Assembly: GCA_937879855.1 (NCBI GenBank)
Contig: CALFMO010000004.1
Span: 88,068-152,067 of the forward strand
Source of the DNA: an uncultured Acidobacteriaceae bacterium
GTDB taxonomy: Bacteria; Acidobacteriota; Terriglobia; Terriglobales; Acidobacteriaceae
Direction of reading: 5' to 3'
DNA length: 64,000 nucleotides
The notes beneath the pieces were generated by a model, which saw nothing but the letters and a program-made list of their open reading frames with translations, was not told the origin of the DNA and did not search any database. Positions 33,691 to 42,038 of this stretch are shown one piece after another (within the stretch, counting starts at the first letter, position 1; each line of letters opens with the position of its first letter). Made by a program: the position numbers and the translations under genes.

Positions 33691-33917
33691 AGCCGATGAC
33701 CTGGGCAGCCGCCTTCTACGCACGCGGTATGTCCAAGAAACGGAATCAGGTAACTCGGTCGCCACTCACCTTTGTTTCCGACTTGTTTTCGCTCATCGTT
33801 CTGGTATAAAAACCACACTGGATTTGCTCGTCCCAGAACATTCGTGATTACCTCGCAATCCGCCGCTGGAATCGCCAGCGAAGCCTGCTCGCAGCCGCGA
33901 GTCCAAGGGAGAACCTC
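33691..33917. other. Leader region of the Oar-like receptor
   Basis: 227 bases upstream of the receptor. Contains GGTATAAAAACC (33802-33813) as a possible -10 region and no further gene that I would support. Confidence 0.35.
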
Positions 33918-36900
33918 ATGATCCGCACAACTAAAACTGCCTTCTTGAGTTTTGTCATTCTGCTGCTTTCCGCCATCGCGCTTGGTCAGGGAGGCGTTGC
34001 CACCGGCGATCTGCACGTGACTGTCAAAGACCCAACCGGGAACCTGGTCACGAACGCGACTGTGGTTGCTCACGATTTCGCGAAGGGTCTGGAGCGCATG
34101 GCCACGGGCGACGGCCTGGGTGGGTACAGTGTTCGCCAATTGCCTCCGGGCTCTTATTCGGTGACGATTGAGATGCCGGGATTCACCAAGATCGAAAACA
34201 CAGGCGTCACGATCACAGTCGGGGGACTGGTGGAACTTCCGGTCGCTCTCTCGGTTGCAGGAACCAAGCAGGTGGTTGAAGTGAATGCGCAAGCGGATCT
34301 TGTCGAGACCTCGCGCAGTTCAACCACCGACACCATCGGCCAACGGCGCATCGACAATCTGCCCATCAATGGCCGCAACTACATCAACTTCACGCTCACC
34401 GATTCGCAAGTAGTGCGCGACAATGCACCCAACCTCGGCGCCGCCCCCACTTCGGGCCTCAACATGAGCGGCCAGCGCGCGCGTTCGAACCTGGTCAACG
34501 TTGATGGCGCCGACGCCACCGATAACTCGGTGAACGGCGTTCGCTCCACCGTGTCCCAGGAAGCAGTGCAGGAATTCCAGATCATCACCAACAATTACGC
34601 GGCGGAATACGGGCGAGCCGCCGGCGGCGTGGTTAACATCATCACGCGTTCCGGATCCAACGACTTTCACGGCGACGTCTTCGGCTACCTGCGCAATCGC
34701 AACTTCCAGGCAGTTAACCCATTTAGCACCGTCCCCAACCCGGCGTATACGCGGGTGCAGGCGGGCGTGGCTTTTGGCGGAGCCATCAAGAAAGATAAGA
34801 CCTATTACTACTTCGCCTACGAAGTCACGCGACGCCATGAAACCGGATTTTCCAGCATCGGCCAGGGAAATTTCGGATTTCTCCCTTTCGACACCACGCA
34901 AGTCGGACTGCCGTTCGGCACGCTACAACTCACATCGGCCCAAGTCGGGTTCCTCACCAATCCCAGCGTCCTTGGCCTGGAGCAGTCGAATCCTCTGTTC
35001 GCGCAAGAGGTGGGCAAATACGCGGCATTGGTTGGAGCGTCCTCAGGCCAGGCAGTGAACGGAGCATGGCCGACTCGCTTGGTTCAGGGTTCGACCTTCG
35101 GATTGCTCTCCAGTTGGGCAGGTTTTCCGACGTCCTGTGCTCCCCCCGGACCTTGCGCCCCGGTTCCGGGCTCTTACCAAACTCTGGCCTCGCAGACTGG
35201 AAACTTCCCCGTGTTTGAAGGAACCAGTCTCTATTCGCTGCGTCTCGACCAGAACATAGGAGCCAGCCATCGCTTGACGCTGCGCGCCAATGTCAGCCCC
35301 AGCACCGTCACCGGCATCGAAGTCAGCGGCCAGGACCAACCGTTCGGGCAGAATGCTTACTCACGCACTTCGGAACAGACCTATCGCGACGTCACCGGCG
35401 TTTTTCAGGACACCTGGACTATCGGCAGCAACAAGGTCAATGAGTTTCGTTTTCAATATGCCCGCCGCGGACTTTCGTATTTCTACAACACGGCGATTCC
35501 CGGCGGTTCCGACCCGGCGGTAAACATTCCAGGCTTCGCCTATTTCGGCCGCGAACCCTATTCCTACATTCAGCGAACCGAGCAGCGATACCAGTTCACC
35601 GACAATTTCTCCTGGACGGTCGGCCGCCACAACATGAAGTTTGGCGGAGACGTGAACTACCTTCCGCTGAAAGCCGTCTTCACCGTGAATTACGGTGGCG
35701 TCTACGACTTTGGCAGCTTCAGTTCCTCTAATTTGGGCTTCGTTTCCCCGATTCCCAACACTCCGTTTCCCGATCTCTCGCCGGTGCAAGCTTACGGAGC
35801 CGGCCTGCCCGGAGATTTCATCCAGGGCTTGGGTAGTCCCAGCGATTCGTTCAAGAACATTCCCATCGGCGCGTTCTGGCAGGACTCGTGGCGCGTCAAC
35901 CCAAAGCTCACACTCAACTACGGCATCCGCTATGACGTGGAGATTCCCCCAAAATTCAAGCCCCCGCAAGGCCTCGCATTGCCTGCCTACAATCTGCTGG
36001 GATTGCAAAAAGGGATTCAGACCGACAGCAACAACATCCAGCCGCGCATCGGCGTGGCTTGGGATCCCAGCGGCAATGGCAAAACCGTGGTGCGCGCGTC
36101 CTATGGCATGTTCTATGACCACCCGCTGCTCGGCCTCTACTTTCTCGGCGACGCTTCCGACGGTTCCTCCAGCGGCCAGCTTGCGTTTGCCGGCACCGCA
36201 CCTTGCTCGGGCGCAGGCAATCCAAGCAATCTGAATGCGATTCCTATTTTCCAGGGACTCTTGCCTTCAGCGACTGGCTCCACGGCGTCGCCATGCTCGC
36301 CAACGGCCAACCCGGCGGTCCTCGGGGCGCTCAACTACCTTCCCAACCAACAGCAATTTCAAGCCCTGAACTTTCCTCAATCCATTTTTCTGAACCAGAA
36401 CTATCTCAATCCATCTACATTCTTGCCGCTGGGATTCCAACCTTTCGGGTATCCCCAATCTAAGAACTTCGTCTACGCCTACTCGCAGCAGGCGAATGTT
36501 ACCGTCGAACGCGATCTCGGCGGCGGATTCGCTCTCAGTCTGGCCTATAACTTCAATGGCGGACGTCACCTGAACCGTCCCATCAATGCCAACACAGTAC
36601 GTGGTGACTTGATGGTCGCCAACTTCAATGCCGCACTCGCCGCTGGTCAAACCCCCGCCAGCCCTTTCACCGTGGGTAGCGGAGCCGCTCCTTGCGGCAA
36701 CGGCGCGCTTGGTCCCTGGGTTAATTCCGCGCTGATGAATTTCTTCCGCCCGGGCGGCCTGAATCCTTCGATTGCCGGAGCTCTTATCGCCGCTGGACCA
36801 TCCGCAATCCCGTGCGTACAACTCGCCGAATCGATCGAAAGCGGTCTCACCAGCCAGGGATTCAACGCGAACTGTGCTCCGACAGTCACCGGTGGATTTG

Positions 36901-37682
36901 GCGGCTGCGTCCCCTTCGGCGACATGGACGCGAACTACTCCAATGGCAGCTCGATCTACCACGGCTTCACCACCAACCTGCGCAAGCGGTTCAGCCAGCA
37001 TTACGAGTTCCTCGCGTCCTATACGTGGTCGCACTCCATCGACGACTCCACCGACCTGCAATCCACGCTCACCCCGCAGGACAGCTTCTTCCCCGGCCTC
37101 GATCGCTCCACTTCGCTCTTCGACCAGCGTCATCGCTTCGTCTTCAGCGGCGTCTACCAGACGGGCAAGGTGGGCAGCGGCTTTGTGCGCAGAGTCTTCA
37201 GTGACTGGACAATCGCCCCGCTCCTCGATGTTGCTTCCGGCCGGCCCTTCAACATCATCACCGGAAACGGAGACAACCTGCAGCTGTCGTCGCTGACAGG
37301 TCGTCCCAATACCACGGTCAGTCCCGCGTGCGGTGCGTCGTTTAAGTCCAAGTACTCGCCTTCGGGTTCGCTGCAGGAACCTTGCATCAACGGCTTCGTC
37401 GCCACGCTGACCACGCCTACGCTTCTGCAACTCGACGGCAATCTGGGCCGCAACGCCGGCATCCAGCCCTGGACGGTATTCAACGATATGCGAGTTGCCA
37501 AACGCATCTACTTCGGCGAACGCATCAGCCTGGAACTGATTGCCGACATGTTTAACATCGCTAACAAAATGAACGTAGCCGCCGTGAGCCCGCTCTGCAG
37601 CAGCACCTCCTGCAACGCAGGCGAGGCCACCGCCGCCTACGATCCGCGCCAATTTCAGTTCGCCATGAAGCTGTACTGGTAG
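33918..37682 (+). CDS. Oar-like TonB-dependent receptor with carboxypeptidase-regulatory domain
   Basis: A 1254-residue outer-membrane protein. Signal peptide 1-23. Residues 28-110 form a CarboxypepD_reg beta-sandwich (GDLHVTVKDPTGNLVTNATVVAHD ... LPPGSYSVTIEMPGFTKIENTGVTI). The plug domain (about 118-230) has RRIDNLPINGRNYINFTL and EYGRAAGGVVNIITRSGSNDFHGDVFGYLRN. The rest is a very long beta-barrel ending in an aromatic (AMKLYW). Such Oar-like proteins are a hallmark of Acidobacteriota and import large or unknown substrates using TonB; the tonB at 3.4 kb could energise it. It appears monocistronic. Confidence 0.93.
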   Translation: MIRTTKTAFLSFVILLLSAIALGQGGVATGDLHVTVKDPTGNLVTNATVVAHDFAKGLERMATGDGLGGYSVRQLPPGSYSVTIEMPGFTKIENTGVTITVGGLVELPVALSVAGTKQVVEVNAQADLVETSRSSTTDTIGQRRIDNLPINGRNYINFTLTDSQVVRDNAPNLGAAPTSGLNMSGQRARSNLVNVDGADATDNSVNGVRSTVSQEAVQEFQIITNNYAAEYGRAAGGVVNIITRSGSNDFHGDVFGYLRNRNFQAVNPFSTVPNPAYTRVQAGVAFGGAIKKDKTYYYFAYEVTRRHETGFSSIGQGNFGFLPFDTTQVGLPFGTLQLTSAQVGFLTNPSVLGLEQSNPLFAQEVGKYAALVGASSGQAVNGAWPTRLVQGSTFGLLSSWAGFPTSCAPPGPCAPVPGSYQTLASQTGNFPVFEGTSLYSLRLDQNIGASHRLTLRANVSPSTVTGIEVSGQDQPFGQNAYSRTSEQTYRDVTGVFQDTWTIGSNKVNEFRFQYARRGLSYFYNTAIPGGSDPAVNIPGFAYFGREPYSYIQRTEQRYQFTDNFSWTVGRHNMKFGGDVNYLPLKAVFTVNYGGVYDFGSFSSSNLGFVSPIPNTPFPDLSPVQAYGAGLPGDFIQGLGSPSDSFKNIPIGAFWQDSWRVNPKLTLNYGIRYDVEIPPKFKPPQGLALPAYNLLGLQKGIQTDSNNIQPRIGVAWDPSGNGKTVVRASYGMFYDHPLLGLYFLGDASDGSSSGQLAFAGTAPCSGAGNPSNLNAIPIFQGLLPSATGSTASPCSPTANPAVLGALNYLPNQQQFQALNFPQSIFLNQNYLNPSTFLPLGFQPFGYPQSKNFVYAYSQQANVTVERDLGGGFALSLAYNFNGGRHLNRPINANTVRGDLMVANFNAALAAGQTPASPFTVGSGAAPCGNGALGPWVNSALMNFFRPGGLNPSIAGALIAAGPSAIPCVQLAESIESGLTSQGFNANCAPTVTGGFGGCVPFGDMDANYSNGSSIYHGFTTNLRKRFSQHYEFLASYTWSHSIDDSTDLQSTLTPQDSFFPGLDRSTSLFDQRHRFVFSGVYQTGKVGSGFVRRVFSDWTIAPLLDVASGRPFNIITGNGDNLQLSSLTGRPNTTVSPACGASFKSKYSPSGSLQEPCINGFVATLTTPTLLQLDGNLGRNAGIQPWTVFNDMRVAKRIYFGERISLELIADMFNIANKMNVAAVSPLCSSTSCNAGEATAAYDPRQFQFAMKLYW

Positions 37683-37710
37683 GCGCGCGAGGCGACGCGG
37701 TTCCGCATCT

Positions 37711-37765
37711 TGTCATCCTGAGGCGGGCGCACTTTGCCCGCCGAAGGACCTATGCACTCTGCCAA
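37711..37765. repeat. TGTCATCCTGAG repeat, copy with GGCGGGC hairpin
   Basis: TTGTCATCCTGAGGCGGGCGCACTTTGCCCGCCGAAGGACC. The inner GGCGGGC/GCCCGCC hairpin replaces the GCGAAGC part of the other copies. It lies just after the receptor gene. Confidence 0.6.
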
Positions 37766-37877
37766 TCGCCGCCCCGTGCATTTGAAGCAGATCGGAAGAC
37801 GCAGTGGTTCCACTGTGCGAATTTTGTGTTCACACATCACAGACAAGTCAAGCTGCGATGTGAAATCCTCTTGAACT

Positions 37878-37943
37878 GTCATCCCGAGCGAAGCAAAACG
37901 ATGAGCGAAGCGAATCCTTTTGCGCAGTCGAGGGATGACAGAA
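37878..37943. repeat. TGTCATCCCGAGCGAAG inverted repeat
   Basis: CTGTCATCCC at one end and GGGATGACAG at the other enclose GCGAAGC-type sequence. It is the same family as 17741-17836. Confidence 0.65.
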
Positions 37944-38029
37944 CTTCAACAACTTCCGTTCAAGGTCTAGCGTCCTAACCTGGTGTTAAACTTTCCGTTC
38001 ACTCATCCTTGCCCGGAGTTCCTTTCACA

Positions 38030-38692
38030 ATGTCTGAACCGCAAATGCCCACGGCGCGCACGCGCGTGGTCCGCGAACCCAAGCGTGGCGCTTATGATCG
38101 CGATATCGTCTATCGCATCCTCGACGAGGGCTTCCTCTGCCACGTCGGCTTCGTCGTCGATGGACAGCCTTTCGTCATCCCAACCTCATACGGCCGCAAG
38201 GATGCCAGCCTCTACATTCACGGCTCGGCGGCCAGCCGCATGCTCCGCCAGATGCAGAACGACGGCGCGCCCGTCTGCGTCACCGTCACTTTGCTCGACG
38301 GATTGGTGCTGGCCCGATCCGTCTTTAATCACTCCATGAACTACCGCTCGGTGGTGATCCTGGGCAATGCAACTCTGGTCGACGATCCGGAAGAAAAGAT
38401 GGCAGCTCTGAGAATCCTGGCGGAACACATTCTGCCCGGCCGCTGGGACGACGCGCGCCAACCCAACGACCGCGAACTCAAGGCGACCTCGGTGCTGCGT
38501 GTCCCCATCGAAGAGTTTTCCGCAAAAGTCCGCACCGGCCCTCCCATCGACGACGAGGAAGACTACGCGTTCCCCACGTGGGCAGGAGTCCTCCCGCTGG
38601 AGATGGTGGCAAGAAATCCAATTGCCGACGCAAGACTGCTGCCGGGAAAAGAAACGCCCCAGTACTTGCGAAACTACCGCCGCAAAGAGTAG
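38030..38692 (+). CDS. Pyridoxamine 5'-phosphate oxidase-fold flavoprotein
   Basis: A 220-residue flavin-binding split-barrel protein: KRGAYDRDIVYRILDEGFLCHVGFVVDGQPFVIPTSYGRKDASLYIHGSAASRMLRQM is the typical opening of the pyridoxamine 5'-phosphate oxidase-like family (often annotated as a nitroimidazole-resistance-like or FMN-binding protein). The later NYRSVVILGNATLVDDPEEKMAALRILAEHI is the second conserved block. The natural substrate is unknown. The ATG at 38030 is preceded by GGAG (38014) at 11 bases; a TTG at 38009 is weaker. Its last bases, including the stop codon, are part of a 55-bp repeat. Confidence 0.85.
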   Translation: MSEPQMPTARTRVVREPKRGAYDRDIVYRILDEGFLCHVGFVVDGQPFVIPTSYGRKDASLYIHGSAASRMLRQMQNDGAPVCVTVTLLDGLVLARSVFNHSMNYRSVVILGNATLVDDPEEKMAALRILAEHILPGRWDDARQPNDRELKATSVLRVPIEEFSAKVRTGPPIDDEEDYAFPTWAGVLPLEMVARNPIADARLLPGKETPQYLRNYRRKE

Positions 38693-38738
38693 CGCCGGCA
38701 ACTTGCCGGCTGTCGCGTGGGCGTCCCGCCCACGCAGG
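38684..38738. repeat. 55-bp direct repeat, copy 1 (GTAGCGCCGGC type)
   Basis: Identical over 55 bases to 39622-39676. It contains two hairpins (GCCGGC...GCCGGC and GTGGGCG...CGCCCAC). It overlaps the 3' end of the preceding gene and, with copy 2, brackets the AbrB/PIN module. Confidence 0.95.
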
Positions 38739-38831
38739 TTGATGCTGCTGCCCGTCCCCCTTTTTGCTTTCTCCGGCTTCTACCCGGCCGCCGCGCCAAC
38801 TTCCCCTTGACCAAATCCTCGAATTTCGCTA

Positions 38832-38853
38832 TTCTTTACCATAAGGTAAAGAA
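38832..38853. promoter_or_regulatory. Candidate operator of the AbrB/PIN toxin-antitoxin operon
   Basis: TTCTTTACC-ATAA-GGTAAAGAA is a perfect 9-bp inverted repeat ending six bases before the antitoxin start codon. AbrB/MazE-type antitoxins bind such palindromes to autorepress. Confidence 0.65.
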
Positions 38854-38859
38854 GTAAAG

Positions 38860-39108
38860 ATGAAGCATCATTCCAGCACAATCAGCATTAAAGGTCAGGT
38901 TACCGTTCCCCAAGAGATTCGCGACCGCCTTGGTCTCTCTCCGGGCGATCGCGTTGAGTTCGTCGTTGAAGGAGACCGTACGATGATTCGTCCGTCCCGA
39001 TCGGAGGAAGATCCGTTCGAGAAATACAGAGGTATTCTGAGCCCGTTCCCCGGGGGCGAAAAGGGCATCAAGGCTTGGATCAACGACATGCGCAGCGACG
39101 AAGATTAG
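38860..39108 (+). CDS. AbrB/MazE-type antitoxin
   Basis: An 82-residue protein with the swapped-hairpin AbrB DNA-binding domain at 6-48: STISIKGQVTVPQEIRDRLGLSPGDRVEFVVEGDRTMIRPS. The C-terminal 35 residues (FEKYRGILSPFPGGEKGIKAWINDMRSDED) are the typical disordered toxin-binding tail of VapB-like antitoxins. It would neutralise the downstream PIN toxin and repress the operon through the perfect palindrome upstream. The PIN gene starts 15 bp after its stop. Confidence 0.9.
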   Translation: MKHHSSTISIKGQVTVPQEIRDRLGLSPGDRVEFVVEGDRTMIRPSRSEEDPFEKYRGILSPFPGGEKGIKAWINDMRSDED

Positions 39109-39123
39109 AGTACTGTTCCGCTG

Positions 39124-39537
39124 ATGAGGACCGCACTCGACTCCAACATTCTCTCCTGTCTTTGGTCGAACGAGGCCAGCGCGGCACGTGTCCAGGTTGA
39201 TTTAAGAAGTTCACGCGCGCAGGGCGGCATCGTGGTTTGCGCCCCCGTTTATGTTGAATTGTTGGCGCACCCTCTGGTCTCGCCCGGCTTCGTCGATCGA
39301 TTTCTAGCGGAAACAGGAATCGCCGTGGAGTTTGATCTGGATGAATCGATCTGGCGCAAAGCTGCGGAGGGCTTCGTGGCTTACGCTCACCGCAGGCGCC
39401 GCGCTCGCGGTTCGTCGCCAAAACGCTTGCTTCTGGATTTCATCATCGCCGCTCATGCCCTTCTGCGCGCCGACCGTTTGTTGACGCTCGATCCGACGCG
39501 CTACCGCCAGGACTTTCCCAAACTTCGGATTGTCTGA
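39124..39537 (+). CDS. PIN-domain ribonuclease toxin (VapC-like)
   Basis: A 137-residue PIN domain. The four acidic catalytic positions appear intact: Asp6 (ALDSNIL), Glu45 (YVELLAH), Asp105 (LLLDFIIAAHAL) and Asp123 (LLTLDPTRYRQDFP). These coordinate Mg2+ for cleavage of RNA, usually tRNA or rRNA in VapC toxins. It directly follows an AbrB-type antitoxin, forming a type II toxin-antitoxin pair. The whole module sits between perfect 55-bp direct repeats. No decay was seen. Confidence 0.92.
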   Translation: MRTALDSNILSCLWSNEASAARVQVDLRSSRAQGGIVVCAPVYVELLAHPLVSPGFVDRFLAETGIAVEFDLDESIWRKAAEGFVAYAHRRRRARGSSPKRLLLDFIIAAHALLRADRLLTLDPTRYRQDFPKLRIV

Positions 39538-39621
39538 CGGCTCCCCACGACACTAGAGGCGACTCCCAGCGACCTTGCGCGATTCCGTGTCGCGGGGCGC
39601 CGGGGTCGCTTCCGTCAGGGT

Positions 39622-39676
39622 AAAGAGTAGCGCCGGCAACTTGCCGGCTGTCGCGTGGGCGTCCCGCCCACGCAGG
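39622..39676. repeat. 55-bp direct repeat, copy 2
   Basis: Identical to 38684-38738. It lies immediately downstream of the PIN toxin gene and before the quinone oxidoreductase stop codon. Confidence 0.95.
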
Positions 39677-39704
39677 CAGGATGCCAGTCGCCGAGGCGTC
39701 GGCG

Positions 39705-40673
39705 CTACGGAATCAGCAGCAGTTTCCCGGTAGTCTTGCGTCCTTCCAGATCACGATGCGCTCGCTGCGCTTCGGCCAGTGGATATTTGTGTTCAATCCG
39801 CAACTTCAGTTTGCCGGCCGCGATCATGCCAAACAACGCCGCCGCCCGCGCCATCAATTCCTCTCGGGTCGCAACGTAGTTACCGAGAGACGGACGAGTC
39901 AGGAACAACGATCCCTTCTGCGTGAGCACGATCGGGTCAAATGGCGGCACCGCGCCGCTCGATCCACCGAACAGCACCATCATCCCGCGCGGCCGCAAGA
40001 TGTTCAGCCCTTTCTCGAACGTTGTTTTCCCCACCGAATCGTAGACCACGTCGATTCCCTTGCCGCCAGTCAGCCGTTTCGTTTCAGCTTCGAAATCGGC
40101 TTGCGTGTAGAGAATGATTTCATCGGCCCCAGCCTCACGCGCCAGCTTGGCCTTCGCGTCAGTCGAGACGGTAGCAATCACGCGCGCGCCAATGTGGTGC
40201 GCCATCTGCACCAGCAGTCCTCCTACGCCGCCGGCCGCGGCATGCACCAGCGCCGTCTCGCCGCGCTTCAGCGGATAGCTATCGTGCGAAAGATAATGCG
40301 CCGTCATTCCCTGCAGCATCACCGCCGCGGCCTGCTCGTCGGTCACGCCCTCAGGAATCGCAACCAGGCGATCCTCCGGCACGGCTACATATTCCGCGTA
40401 CGATCCCATCACGCCAGTCCACGCCACGCGATCGCCGTTCTTCACCAACGTGACGGCGCTGCCCACAGCGTTGACGACGCCCGCGCCTTCCTGGCCCAGG
40501 ACAAATGGCAGCGCAACTTTGTATCTGCCCTCGCGCTGGTACACGTCGATAAAGTTCACTCCCGCGGCGGTCGCTTTCACCACCGCCTCATTCGCCTTCG
40601 GCTGCGGCACCGGCAAGTCCACCAGTTCCATCGCCTCCGGCCCGCCAGTTTGTTTCACTTGAATAGCTTTCAT
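39705..40673 (-). CDS. NADPH:quinone oxidoreductase (zeta-crystallin/QOR type)
   Basis: A 322-residue zinc-independent MDR enzyme. The GroES-like N-terminal half (MKAIQVKQTGGPEAMELVDLPVPQP, NFIDVYQREGRY, LGQEGAGVVNAVG) is followed by a Rossmann half with AAAGGVGGLLVQMAHHIGARVIATVST, the NADPH-binding motif. GKGIDVVYDSVGKTTFEKGLNILRPRGMMVLFGGSSG follows, and the end KTTGKLLLIP is typical of QorA. It catalyses one-electron reduction of quinones using NADPH. It stands alone on the minus strand, convergent with the PIN module. Confidence 0.92.
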   Translation of the reverse strand: MKAIQVKQTGGPEAMELVDLPVPQPKANEAVVKATAAGVNFIDVYQREGRYKVALPFVLGQEGAGVVNAVGSAVTLVKNGDRVAWTGVMGSYAEYVAVPEDRLVAIPEGVTDEQAAAVMLQGMTAHYLSHDSYPLKRGETALVHAAAGGVGGLLVQMAHHIGARVIATVSTDAKAKLAREAGADEIILYTQADFEAETKRLTGGKGIDVVYDSVGKTTFEKGLNILRPRGMMVLFGGSSGAVPPFDPIVLTQKGSLFLTRPSLGNYVATREELMARAAALFGMIAAGKLKLRIEHKYPLAEAQRAHRDLEGRKTTGKLLLIP

Positions 40674-40790
40674 GGAATTTTCGATTCGCGATCCCGCCGG
40701 ATGGATTCCGGCAACAGGGATTTTACACGCCGCCAGGAGGGGCTGTTGACTTCCCCTGTGCTCCTCGGTGTCCTCTGTGGTTGATTATCG

Positions 40791-40842
40791 CGTCGAGGGC
40801 GAGGACGCCCTCGAGACAGCCGGCAAGATGCCGGAGCTACCA
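40791..40842. repeat. GTAGCGCCGGC-type repeat, inverted diverged copy
   Basis: Read on the minus strand, TAGCTCCGGCATCTTGCCGGCTGTC then TCGAGGGCG...CGCCCTCGACG aligns with the 55-bp repeats but with altered arms. The hairpins are preserved despite sequence change. Confidence 0.65.
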
Positions 40843-40901
40843 AAGTCCGGGCGTGCCTCAGAACCTGCTAGACTGGCACGTCTTCGCACAAGGAGGCCTG
40901 C

Positions 40902-41360
40902 ATGGCCGAGAGAAAGCCCCAGACGTTTGCCAACCACACCCGCTGGGATCCGCCGTTTCATTTCTTTGTCATCCCAATCTTCGCGATTGGGCTGATCATG
41001 ACCCTGATTCATTTTTTCGCGCATATCACCGAGGGCGACCTGCGCGAGCACGTTCACGCCTTCCTGCTGATTTTGCTGGCGCTGGCTTTTCTGATCCTGG
41101 CATTCAAGACTCGCCTCTACGCGCTCAAGGTGCAAGATCGCGTCATCCGCCTGGAAGAGCAGTTACGCATGATGCGGTTGCTGCCCGAACCCTTGCGCTC
41201 CCGCATTCCCGAGTTGACGGAAGGCCAACTCTGCGGACTGCGTTTCGCGTCCGACGCCGAACTTCCGAAACTGGTCGAACGCGCCCTCAACGAGAAGCTC
41301 TCACGCACCGACATCAAAAAGTCGATTCAAAACTGGCGTCCCGACTACTGGCGCGTGTGA
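40902..41360 (+). CDS. DUF6526-like membrane protein
   Basis: A 152-residue protein with two transmembrane helices at about 23-45 (FFVIPIFAIGLIMTLIHFF) and 55-73 (FLLILLALAFLILAFKTRLY). A soluble C-terminus follows: VQDRVIRLEEQLRMMRLLPEPLRSRIPELTEGQLCGLRFASDAELPKLVERAL. It ends in WRPDYWRV, a typical close for this family. The start ATG lies 10 bases after AAGGAGG. The function is unknown. It is a single gene between repeat elements. Confidence 0.8.
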   Translation: MAERKPQTFANHTRWDPPFHFFVIPIFAIGLIMTLIHFFAHITEGDLREHVHAFLLILLALAFLILAFKTRLYALKVQDRVIRLEEQLRMMRLLPEPLRSRIPELTEGQLCGLRFASDAELPKLVERALNEKLSRTDIKKSIQNWRPDYWRV

Positions 41361-41598
41361 CAACAGAAGTCGGACCTCGGGAACTTAGTCTTTACCCCTC
41401 AGACCTTGGACCACAACCGTCGCCCTTCGGAGGCCACAGGCGGAATACCGGCGGTCAAAACGCGTAATGCCTGCTAACGACGGTTACGGAATTGGGAACT
41501 GGTCAAGGCACGGTCGTTCCAGTAGCCCGATATTGGCGACCGACTTTGGCCACACTTGTCCGTTGACGCCCCGCATCCGCGGACTCTACCGTCTCCGC

Positions 41599-42006
41599 AT
41601 GACTAAGACTGAATACCTCGCCGAATACGACGGAATCGTCAAGACCATGCAGATGTATATTGACGGGAGCAAGCAGGGCAAGAGCGAGCTAATGCGGCCC
41701 GCCTTCCACCCGGATGCATCCTTCTTCGGCTACTCCGGGGAGCAACTCGCGGTCGGAACCCAGTTCCTCTTTGACTGGATCGACAAAAACGGACCCGCGC
41801 CCAAGATCGAGCCGCGGGTGGTTAGCGTGGACATCCTCGATTCGATCGCTGTGGTTCGTCTTGAGGTCGCTGGCTGGTCCGGTAAGCTGGCTGGCTCTGG
41901 GGTCCGCATGTCCGACCTGTTCACGCTCCTCAAAACGCCGAGTGGGTGGAAGATCATCCAGAAGGCGTTTCACTGGCACGCCGCAGGAAGCAGTTTAGCG
42001 GCATAG
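41599..42006 (+). CDS. NTF2-like (lumazine-binding type) protein
   Basis: A 135-residue SnoaL/NTF2-fold protein: YLAEYDGIVKTMQMYIDGSKQGKSELMRPAFHPDASFFGY, FDWIDKNGPAPKIEPRVVSVDILDSIAVVRLEVAGWSGKLAG, and FTLLKTPSGWKIIQKAFHWH. These match the putative lumazine-binding nuclear transport factor 2 group. The ligand is unknown. It is about 50 % identical by eye to the C-terminal half of the next gene, so the two arose by duplication. The ATG at 41599 begins the conserved domain; an open frame extends upstream to 41467 without support. Confidence 0.82.
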   Translation: MTKTEYLAEYDGIVKTMQMYIDGSKQGKSELMRPAFHPDASFFGYSGEQLAVGTQFLFDWIDKNGPAPKIEPRVVSVDILDSIAVVRLEVAGWSGKLAGSGVRMSDLFTLLKTPSGWKIIQKAFHWHAAGSSLAA

Positions 42007-42038
42007 CCCTCTGGTATAGTCTTCCGCGAGGGGTTGGT

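Noticed and set aside
33695..33811. A 37-codon frame after the single-TM gene
   Set aside because: No ribosome-binding site, no signal peptide and no feature to support coding.
36267..37652. 461-codon open frame opposite the TonB receptor
   Set aside because: Antisense to the Oar-like barrel; no family motif and no ribosome-binding site.
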